This document shows, in pieces, positions 62,499-64,000 of a stretch of 64,000 nucleotides of DNA. The stretch is from assembly GCF_000807275.1 (NCBI RefSeq), contig NZ_CP009056.1:2295192-2359191 (forward strand). The letters are read 5' to 3'. Numbering within the stretch: position 1 is the first letter of the stretch; each line of letters starts with the position of its first letter. The stretch is from Frischella perrara. GTDB taxonomy: Bacteria; Pseudomonadota; Gammaproteobacteria; Enterobacterales; Orbaceae. The notes beneath the pieces were generated by a model that was not told where the DNA came from, did no database searches, and was given only the letters and a program-made list of their open reading frames with translations. The position numbers were made by a program, and so were the translations under genes.

Positions 62499-63554
62499 AT
62501 GAAAAAAACAACTTTAGCACTAGCAGTGGCAATTGCTAGTATGTCATGTGTAGCAAATGCTGCAATACCTGAAGATACATTCTATGTCGGCGGTAAAGTC
62601 GGTTGGTCTAAATTCTTTAATACAAAGTCTCAAAAAGTAGACGATGCTAGAAAAGTAACGAACAACCGTGTTGGTGGTGGAGCTTTCATTGGTTTCCAAG
62701 CTACTCCATACTTAGCTGCTGAATTAGGATATGACTGGCTTGGTCAATTAGAATATAAAGGTCACCACAAAAGTAAAGTGGGCAAATTAACTGCTCATGG
62801 TGTATCTCTTACTGGTAAAGCTAGCTACCCATTAGCATTCATTTCTGATGATTTAGATATTTACGCTCGTGCGGGTGCTTTCGTTCATATTACCAAATGG
62901 AAACAACCACATCATAGTGGAAGCAGTGAAACTAATGTTTCTCCTGTATTTGCATTAGGTCTTGATTATCGTCTAAACGATGACTTTTCAACTCGTTTAG
63001 AATATCAATGGGTTAACCAAATGCACAATGATGGACCAACTAAACCAGATAATGGTCTTTTAGCATTTGGTGTTACTTATAACTTTGGTTCACCACAAGC
63101 ACCTAAAGCCTCTGAACTTCTTGAAGTACGTGAAAATCGTTTCGTACTAAATGAAGATGTTTTGTTTAACTATAACAAAGCGGAATTAAAATTTGAAGGT
63201 CAAGAAGCTTTGAATAAACTAGTTCGTGATTTAGTTAAAATTAACCCATCTGAAAGTGCAATTATCGTTATTGGTCACACCGATCGCATCGGTTCTGCAA
63301 GCTATAACCAAAGACTTTCCGAACGTCGTGCTCAATCAGTTAGTAACTACCTAGTTTCTCAAGGTGTTCCAGCTGGCTTGATCGCTGTTCGTGGTGCGGG
63401 TAAAACTCAACCTATTACAGGTAATAAATGTAATGCACTTAAAGGTGCCGATCTTAAAGCATGTTTAGCACCAGATCGTCGTGTTGAGATCGAAGTTAAA
63501 GCTAAAACAGTTGAAGAAGTTGTTATTGACGAGCGCAAAGACAACACTAAATAA
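62499..63554 (+). CDS. ompA: Outer membrane protein OmpA
   Basis: OmpA is an abundant outer-membrane protein that tethers the membrane to peptidoglycan. I start it at ATG 62499 (MKKTTLALAVAIASMSCVANA) with TTGAGGG upstream; a TTG at 62487 is unlikely. The 351-residue precursor has a 21-residue signal peptide, an eight-strand barrel (about 22-200, from DTFYVGGKVGWSKFF) and a C-terminal OmpA-like domain (about 215-335) with IIVIGHTDRIGSASYNQRLSERRAQSVSNYL. The proline-alanine hinge seen in enteric OmpA is short here (SPQAPKASE). A strong terminator follows. It lies next to dnaA. Confidence 0.96.
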   Translation: MKKTTLALAVAIASMSCVANAAIPEDTFYVGGKVGWSKFFNTKSQKVDDARKVTNNRVGGGAFIGFQATPYLAAELGYDWLGQLEYKGHHKSKVGKLTAHGVSLTGKASYPLAFISDDLDIYARAGAFVHITKWKQPHHSGSSETNVSPVFALGLDYRLNDDFSTRLEYQWVNQMHNDGPTKPDNGLLAFGVTYNFGSPQAPKASELLEVRENRFVLNEDVLFNYNKAELKFEGQEALNKLVRDLVKINPSESAIIVIGHTDRIGSASYNQRLSERRAQSVSNYLVSQGVPAGLIAVRGAGKTQPITGNKCNALKGADLKACLAPDRRVEIEVKAKTVEEVVIDERKDNTK

Positions 63555-63582
63555 TTGTATAGTAGTTAAAACTACTATCAAC

Positions 63583-63608
63583 AAAAAACCCGGCTTACCG
63601 GGTTTTTT
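63583..63608 (+). terminator. Rho-independent terminator of ompA
   Basis: AAAAACCCGG pairs with CCGGGTTTTT around CTTA (about 63585-63608), with a run of seven Ts. It lies about 30 bp after the ompA stop and isolates dnaA from ompA transcription. Confidence 0.92.
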
Positions 63609-63740
63609 TGTTGATTATTTAGTTACATTGATTAAAATAGCAAGACTAAATTTGTTTCTCAAAATTATATAAATATATATCAAGATTATTCATTCGTAAC
63701 TTTTTGTTATTTACATTTTTTCTAATTCACGACCCTTATC

Positions 63741-63749
63741 TGTGAATAA
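63741..63749 (-). promoter_or_regulatory. DnaA box upstream of dnaA
   Basis: TGTGAATAA is the complement of TTATTCACA, a full match to the DnaA box consensus TTATnCACA. It lies 30 bp upstream of the dnaA GTG, in the place where DnaA represses its own promoter in related bacteria. Confidence 0.7.
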
Positions 63750-63778
63750 TTAGTACAATCAAACATATTGGAGTTATT

Positions 63779-64000
63779 GTGTCTACGACTGTCTGGCAAG
63801 AATGCCTATCGCAACTTCAAGAAGAATTAACTTCCACTGAATTTAATCTGTGGATAAGACCATTACAAATTGAAGCTGATGATGATAATCTTTATCTTTA
63901 TGCTCCAAATCGCTTTGTATTAGATTGGGTTAAAAATAAATATTTACCTACTATATCTGCTATAATAAATCAATTAATGAATGGTCAACCACCACGGTTA
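63779..64000 (+). CDS. dnaA: Chromosomal replication initiator DnaA (partial, N-terminus only)
   Basis: DnaA opens the origin of replication and is an ATP-dependent transcription regulator. The window holds the first 74 codons. They encode domain I, the part that binds DnaB helicase and DiaA: VWQECLSQLQEELTSTEFNL, then WIRPLQIEADDDNLYLYAPN and FVLDWVKNKYL. This aligns throughout with the enteric N-terminus. The start is GTG at 63779-63781 with a TTGGAG ribosome-binding site at 63768-63773. The gene runs off the window, so its neighbours dnaN and recF cannot be checked. Upstream is ompA instead of rpmH. Confidence 0.97.
   Translation, partial: MSTTVWQECLSQLQEELTSTEFNLWIRPLQIEADDDNLYLYAPNRFVLDWVKNKYLPTISAIINQLMNGQPPRL
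63849..63857 (-). promoter_or_regulatory. Perfect DnaA box inside the dnaA coding region
   Basis: TGTGGATAA is the complement of TTATCCACA, the strongest (R1-type) DnaA box. It falls in the codons CTG TGG ATA AGA for Leu-Trp-Ile-Arg of domain I, 108 bp downstream of the first box and in the same direction. Codon choice makes the box: the Trp-Ile-Arg is conserved anyway. Confidence 0.5.

Noticed and set aside
63555-63778. Complete origin of replication between ompA and dnaA
   Set aside because: The gap is only 224 bp, has one DnaA box and no array of 13-mers, so a full oriC is not supported here.

Overview
The window is an AT-rich chromosomal segment of a gammaproteobacterium. The proteins are close to the Enterobacterales/Pasteurellales type. 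RpoB has 1342 residues and the Dam, UbiD, TrkA and Crp sequences are enteric-like. The enteric operon blocks are present but rearranged and pruned. I would guess the family Orbaceae (Gilliamella-like insect-gut symbionts), but that is an inference from AT bias, synteny and gene content and was not searched. There are no insertion sequences, phage genes, CRISPR arrays, rRNA or tRNA genes that I can see. Almost everything is core genome.

Layout. 1-3.4 kb (minus): accD (cut by the window edge), truA, usg and a small ComEA-like protein. 3.6-9.9 kb (minus): the protein quality-control block tig-clpP-clpX-lon, with a clear sigma-32-type promoter before lon. 10-17 kb (minus): the envelope-assembly operon uppS-cdsA-rseP-bamA-skp-lpxD. 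17-18 kb: crp and yheU. 18.2-29.2 kb (minus): rplK-rplA, the L10 leader, rplJ-rplL, an attenuator hairpin, then rpoB-rpoC. 29.4-30.9 kb: an orphan secreted protein with a C-terminal domain like invasin-type lectin domains. 31-35.2 kb (minus): ubiD and a thiM-thiE-thiD operon behind a TPP riboswitch. At about 35.3 kb the main coding strand switches to plus: kdsD, then aroK-damX-dam, an inserted four-gene block (LysE-type exporter, LTA-synthase-like transferase, MJ1255/VC2487-type glycosyltransferase, folA), then rpe-gph-trpS, trkA, yheS, an alpha carbonic anhydrase, purH and purD. 53-60 kb (minus): adhE, tcdA, a small secreted protein of unknown function, and glnS. The 3' end of glnS lies in an exact 512-bp head-to-tail tandem duplication that leaves a stop-containing glnS tail pseudogene. 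60.5-64 kb (plus): a MipA/OmpV-like outer-membrane protein, rdgC, ompA and the start of dnaA, with DnaA boxes.

How the parts fit. Most genes serve four jobs: transcription and translation (rpoBC, ribosomal proteins, trpS, glnS, truA), envelope building (uppS, cdsA, rseP, bamA, skp, lpxD, kdsD, ompA), protein quality control (tig, clpPX, lon), and cofactor, nucleotide or fermentation metabolism (thiMED, ubiD, folA, purHD, adhE).

I did not find a clearly new multi-gene system. The items most worth checking are the 512-bp tandem duplication at glnS, the orphan lectin-like secreted protein with a CRP/FNR-like site upstream, the LTA-synthase-like/glycosyltransferase pair inserted into the dam-rpe block, and several clean losses from otherwise conserved neighbourhoods (aroB, secE-nusG, hupB-ppiD, fabZ-lpxA-lpxB).
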